Shown here piece after piece: positions 59,701-64,000 of a stretch of 64,000 bases of DNA. The translations under genes were made by a program, and so were the position numbers. This stretch comes from Parascedosporium putredinis (lineage: Eukaryota; Ascomycota; Sordariomycetes; Microascales; Microascaceae): positions 2,294,001 through 2,358,000 of the forward strand of contig CASHTG010000016.1 of assembly GCA_949357655.1 (NCBI GenBank), read 5' to 3'. Below the pieces are notes generated by a model, which was not told the DNA's origin, did no database searches, and saw only the letters and a list, made by a program, of their open reading frames with translations. Position 1 is the stretch's first letter, and each line of letters starts with the position of its first letter.

Positions 59701-60209
59701 TCCAAGTCCCTTTTTGCAATAGATGGACTTTCCATCCTTTGGTCATCTCCGCCTGCACGCGGTCTATGATCCGTCTCGCTCTGATTTCCTAGCACCTATG
59801 ATGTATTTCTTTTTCTTCATGAGGAGAGAAGAAGCTCCCGGTGCCACCACACCCTCTCCCACCCCCGGCCGTCATCCCAAATGTCTCACTTCCCGCTTTC
59901 TCCCCCGTCCCATCCTCCTCTCCGCCCCGCCCCACGGCCTCCCCTCTTATTTAGGGTCCCTTCTTCCGGGGGCAGGGGAAACGAACAGCGGCTGACCAAG
60001 AGCTGTGACCCCGCGTCTGCGCCGTAAGAGGCTTCTTTCCCTCCCTACTAATCCCATTTTTTCGGGGGTCCATTGATCGGCCCACCTCCGAGGCCAATAC
60101 GGCCGAGTTGAAGCATTGACAAGGTTGGATGCTACCGGAAATAGATGGCGCGCAACGCACCTAGCCATGGGTGGATGCAGAAAATACCGGTCACACACAT
60201 TGCAGAGCG

Positions 60210-60272
60210 TACATACACACATACACACATACACACATACACACATACACACACACTTACACACTTACACCC
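60210..60272 (+). repeat. (ACATACAC)n microsatellite
   Basis: About five to six copies of an 8-nt unit followed by AC dinucleotides. Confidence 0.9.
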
Positions 60273-61031
60273 TCGCACACAAGTATGCACGCAAGAAAAA
60301 GGCAGAGACAGCACCGAATGAGGCGAGGACGCAGGCCTCCAAGCACAAGAGGAAATCACATTAGAAAAAGGCCAAGGGAATCAGATCGTATAACGTTCAT
60401 TCCGATTGCTATTGGGATAAATATATATATAGCTATGTATTTTGTTTTTTTCTAAAGCCAAAAGGTGTCACTGAGCTCTCCCCAAAATGTACGACACGAG
60501 AGTTTAGAAAAAACGAGTCGCAAACTAGCAGGGCAAGTAAGACAAAGAAACACATGGTCAGGTTGACAAGGTATCATTCAAGGAAATTTTTAGGCCGTCG
60601 AGGAGAGCGCAACCCCCATTCACTCCTTTGCCTAGATTCGAGATGAAAGAGGCATAGAGAGATATGGGCAGGAAACAAAAAGAAGAAGAAAAAAATGACA
60701 AAAGAAAACGGAAAAACATAGGCAAGATCCAAGTCCGTCTTTTTACTCGTCTGTGACTCCGAAAACAAAATGAAGTCCCACAACGAGCACACGAGCTTGG
60801 TGATGAAGCAAGGAAGGACAGGTATACGTGTGTTTGTGAGCGTGTTGAAAACAAGCGCGTGGTTGTTTGTCGTTAAACAAGAAAGAGTCATCGCTAGCTA
60901 TCGCCAAAAAGAAATAATATACGAAAAAGCAGGCGCCGGGAGGTGATTCCGCGTGCCCCGATGGGGGACTAAACGGCGGGTAGGAGAAAGAATAAAAGGC
61001 AAGTGCCGAACTCTCGTCTTCCACATAATGG

Positions 61032-61095
61032 GTGCGTGTGGGAGTGTGCGTGTGAGCGTAGGCGTGCGTGTGCGTAGGTGTGTGTGTGTGTGCGC

Positions 61096-61126
<31 letters not shown>
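61032..61126 (+). repeat. (GT)n / GTGC microsatellite
   Basis: About 95 nt of GT with CG interruptions and a pure (GT) core at 61098-61122. Alternating purine-pyrimidine, with Z-DNA potential. Roughly complementary to the AC-rich repeat 0.8 kb to the left. Confidence 0.9.
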
Positions 61127-61362
61127 AGTCCGTGTAAGCGAGGACCAAGTGATGATAATGCGTGACCCCCAGTGTGCGCCGTTCCAACCAAGCAGAAAAA
61201 GAACCAACCAAAAATCCAACCCTTTCCATACATCGATTACAACACCACCACAGCCGTGGGTAAAGGTGGTGGTGTCAAGGTTAACCCATACCCCGGATCC
61301 AAGGAAACCTCCCCTGAGGACACTGCGTCAAGCAAGCAGCGCTGCACCGCTCTCTAGCCTGC

Positions 61363-64000
61363 TCACGCCTCCTCCGTGATGCCACCCTCACCACCGCCCT
61401 CTTCTCGCCATTCCCTGGATCGGTTCGTCAGCTTCCTCACTCCTCCCACGCGACTCGCCCAGAGGCTCTCAATCGGCGTCCGGTATGTGAAGGCGCGTTG
61501 TGAGCTAATCACACCAATAGTCTGGAGAACCGCTTTGCGGCTGTCCCGACTAAACACGGCCGGGTGGTTGATCCACTCGAGGCTGCTTTCCAGCTCCGCA
61601 TCGAGCGCCGCCACCGTTTCCGCATCGATACCCGCACCCAACGACAAACCATCCTGGGATCGGCTTCTTCCAATCGCACCGTTGGTCGCCGAGGAATGAG
61701 CCGAGGTCGTCGGTGACGGCGTGCGCTTCCTGTCAGGTGTCGCCGAAAGCGGAGATACGTCCGACATGCCGTGGCCCATCATGGGTGACTTGGAAGGCAT
61801 CGACGGTACAGGAGGAAGCCCACCCTTGCCAAGGCCCTTGAGAATCGATCTCGTTTCGTTGAGAAGAGTGTATGCCCTGTCATGCTGTCCACGAGAGACG
61901 AGCGTCAACGCCCTCGTGAGCATGTCGGACGTCAAAAGCTCCATCCTTCGCTGCACCACGTTGGGATGAGGGGAATGGGTGGGGTGTTCATCCACGACTT
62001 CTTGTTGTGTGAGCCAGGAAGCATCGTGATGGCCAGGAGCGATGGCCTAGGAAGGTGCACTACGGTGCCATCGCGGAGAATGTCACCCCACATCAGGTCC
62101 GCCTGGATAAGGGCACTTCCTCAACCGAGACCGTACGTGGCTCATCCGAGTCCATGGAGCCACCAAGCGCCTCCAGGCCCGAGACGAGGCTGTCCCAGGT
62201 ATCCTGAGGAAGCTGATCCTGCGACGAGGTGTCTGGGAGGATAACAAGTTGCACGAGGATGTCTCGTTTCTCTCCAAATCGCAGATCGCCGAGTGAAGCC
62301 TCCGCATCCCGTCCCGTGGCTCGCTTTGTAATCTGAAGGGCGCCGCTGATCTTGTGGAACTTGGCGGGTGAGCCCTCGGGAAGCTTCAGCTTCAACTTGA
62401 CGTTTTGGTGAGAGAGCGATTGCATGGCGCCCAGGCATCCCGCCAGGCATTCGCGCAGCATCATCCAATCCTTGACGTACGTGTACGACGCCTTCGTCCG
62501 GGTCGACAGCTCAATCATGGTGTCCGGCTTGTGCGTCATGCCAAGGCCAAAGGAATGTATCGCGATCCTGCAAATCTCATTAGACTGTGTTTACACAAAA
62601 ACAGAAGCCAATACAATCAAAAACTTACTTGGCGGCCTCGGCTCGCGAGACGACGAAATCCACGCTATCCACATCCGAGGTGGAAGCATCGCTAATGAGC
62701 ATAATGGTCGCGATAGGGTTGTTGTACTTGCGTTGCATGAGCAGGTCCATGGCCACGTTGGCACCCTCCACAACATCCGCGCGATGGCTCTTCTGCCCAA
62801 CGGGCCGAATCGACGAGAGGATGTTGGTCCAACCGGGCCAAGACTTGGTCGTCATGCCCACAATGGGCACGCCGCCACCTCCGGACCCAAAAGTAACCAG
62901 ACCCATGCGGTCTCGCTCACCAAGCGAGTTGACCATGAAGCGCAGCGCATCACGGACAAGATTAATCTTGACGCCTTGCATGGAGGAAGAGATAGGGACG
63001 ACCACGACGACATCGATAGGGACGTGCACGGTCGGCGCCATGAGCGGGCTCTTGGCGAAGTTGGTATACTCCGTTGGCGCGGTAGTGGCCGACTTGGGGC
63101 CCCACGACGACGCAACCGATGAGACGCGCTGCTGCCGCGATCCTCGGTTCCAGTCTGTCTCCTCATCCGTTTCGGAGAACTCGCCACGGTCATATTCGGG
63201 GCTCCGCACAGGAGATCCCTCGACCGCGTTGAGGTCGAGCAGAGCTTGCTGCCAGAGCTTGAGCTGGTTTCGGTTTTCGAAGCGGAGGTGGAACTGGGGG
63301 AGCTCCGCCACGGAGAGAGCCAGGGTGAGGATGTTTTCGTCGATGCTACCGGTTTCCGAAACATCGTTGAGATGCTTCTTGATGAGGATCGAGCCCTTGA
63401 GCGTGCACCGCGTTGTCTTCTTGGGCATACCGTTCTCGTCCCATTGCTGCGCTGCCGCAATGCGCTTCTCCTTGACGCAGATCAACATCTCGGCAAAGAG
63501 GAAGCACTCGAGCTCTTGCCAGGACATCTTGTCCTTGCCGACCTTGAGCGTTCCGTACAACCGCAACTTGCCAAATCTGCTTCCAAGTTAGTACTCATAG
63601 AAGGGGGAACAGGCACTTCGTAGGGCAAAAAGCGCCTCTGTTTGTTTGCAAACTCACCTGCTAAAGTCAAGGCCATGCCAGTTGTCCACCCTGTTCCTGA
63701 GATTCTCCGTCATCTCGTCCAATACCTCGCGAGCCTCATAAGGGTAGAACCGGGGAGCGCTTCGCGCGGGCGAAGGGGGCGAGCATAGGACTCGTCTATC
63801 CTCGCGGCGAGGGGCGCTACGGACGGCGTGAGAGCGAGGTCTTCCGGGTCGGGGCGCCATTTGTTGTCGGGGACCTCGACAGTGATAAGACAGGTTAGGG
63901 TCTGCTGCTGCCTTGACTTGGTCATCGTCGGGAATTCGGAGCGCACCGTGACGGTGGGAGCTGGGATGGGGTTTCGGGCGACGCTTCGGGGACTACCGGG
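61363..64000 (-). CDS. PH-like and von Willebrand factor A domain protein (partial, 5' end outside window)
   Basis: Exons visible: from beyond 64000 to 63658, 63576-62629 and 62567-61363; introns are 81 and 61 nt with CTAAC-like branch site (TACTAAC near 63590). A PH-like domain (FGKLRLYGTLKVGKDKMSWQ, ECFLFAEMLICVKEKR, FHLRFENRNQLKLWQQALLD) is followed by a VWA domain (INLVRDALRFMVNSLGERDR, MGLVTFGSGGGGVPIVGMTT, ATIMLISDAS). Where MIDAS normally has DxSxS the sequence is VVPISSSMQG, so the first metal-binding Asp is absent. A conserved C-terminal part follows (LLTSDMLTRALTLVSRGQHD, RAFTYRTPIESLWASRVGGV). Fungal proteins of this type often carry a RING finger at the N-terminus, which would lie outside the window; that is from family knowledge, not seen. 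Breaks at GGGGG 63775-63779, GGG 62111-62113 and about 62010 are each cured by one base. Stop TGA at 61363-61365. Confidence 0.85.

Larger units (their letters stand above)
56745..61362. other. 4.6 kb intergenic region with microsatellites
   Basis: No protein gene supported. The left part holds the oxidase promoter. CCCT/CTCC-rich stretches occur at 57480-57530 and 57825-57840. AC-rich and GT-rich repeats lie at 60210-60272 and 61032-61126. The right end contains the 3' UTR of the minus-strand VWA gene. Confidence 0.5.

Overview
The window is nuclear DNA from a filamentous ascomycete (Pezizomycotina, most likely Sordariomycetes). The genes carry short spliceosomal introns with GTRAGT-type donors, CTAAC-like branch sites and CAG/TAG acceptors. 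Leaders are pyrimidine-rich, and every recognisable protein is a fungal housekeeping or fungal-type protein. There is no sign of a transposon, virus, CRISPR array or secondary-metabolite cluster. No RNA gene could be called.

Layout. Left third (0-31 kb) is gene-dense: the 3' part of COP9 signalosome subunit 1 (+), a pentatricopeptide-repeat protein (+), a SARAF-like ER membrane protein (+), the histone H2B ubiquitin ligase Bre1 (-), TFIIIB subunit Bdp1 (+, divergent from bre1), Rad23 (+), the 25S rRNA m5C methyltransferase Rcm1 (+), cystathionine beta-synthase (+), SRP receptor beta subunit (-) and the ankyrin/DHHC palmitoyltransferase Akr1 (+, divergent from SR-beta). A stretch of about 14.6 kb (31.1-45.7 kb) follows in which no gene can be supported. 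It contains a strongly purine-biased block and several short repeat clusters. It ends at a TATA box and an ATG-free CT-rich leader in front of an unrecognised low-complexity basic/acidic protein (45.7-47.0 kb). The right part is sparse: a thiamine-diphosphate enzyme of the acetolactate-synthase superfamily (-), an AA7-type FAD oxidase with the two residues for bicovalent flavin attachment (-), a 4.6 kb gap with AC- and GT-rich microsatellites, and a PH plus von Willebrand A protein (-) that runs off the right edge.

The most important technical observation is that almost every gene is broken by frameshifts that are cured by adding one base, usually within a short homopolymer (CCC-CCCCC, GGG-GGGGG, AAA/AAAA). 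More than thirty such places were located in 14 genes. Genes under purifying selection cannot all be pseudogenes in the same way, so I read this as systematic homopolymer under-calling in the assembly. The coding features below are therefore described as intact genes with sequence errors. Coordinates are spans in the given sequence, with exon limits in the text. The same error could hide further small genes in the apparently empty regions.

Functionally the genes do not form one pathway: protein degradation and ubiquitin (csn1, bre1, rad23), RNA polymerase III and ribosome production (bdp1, rcm1), secretion and membrane lipidation (SR-beta, akr1, SARAF), mitochondrial gene expression (PPR), sulfur amino-acid synthesis (CBS), and two redox/TPP enzymes of unknown substrate.
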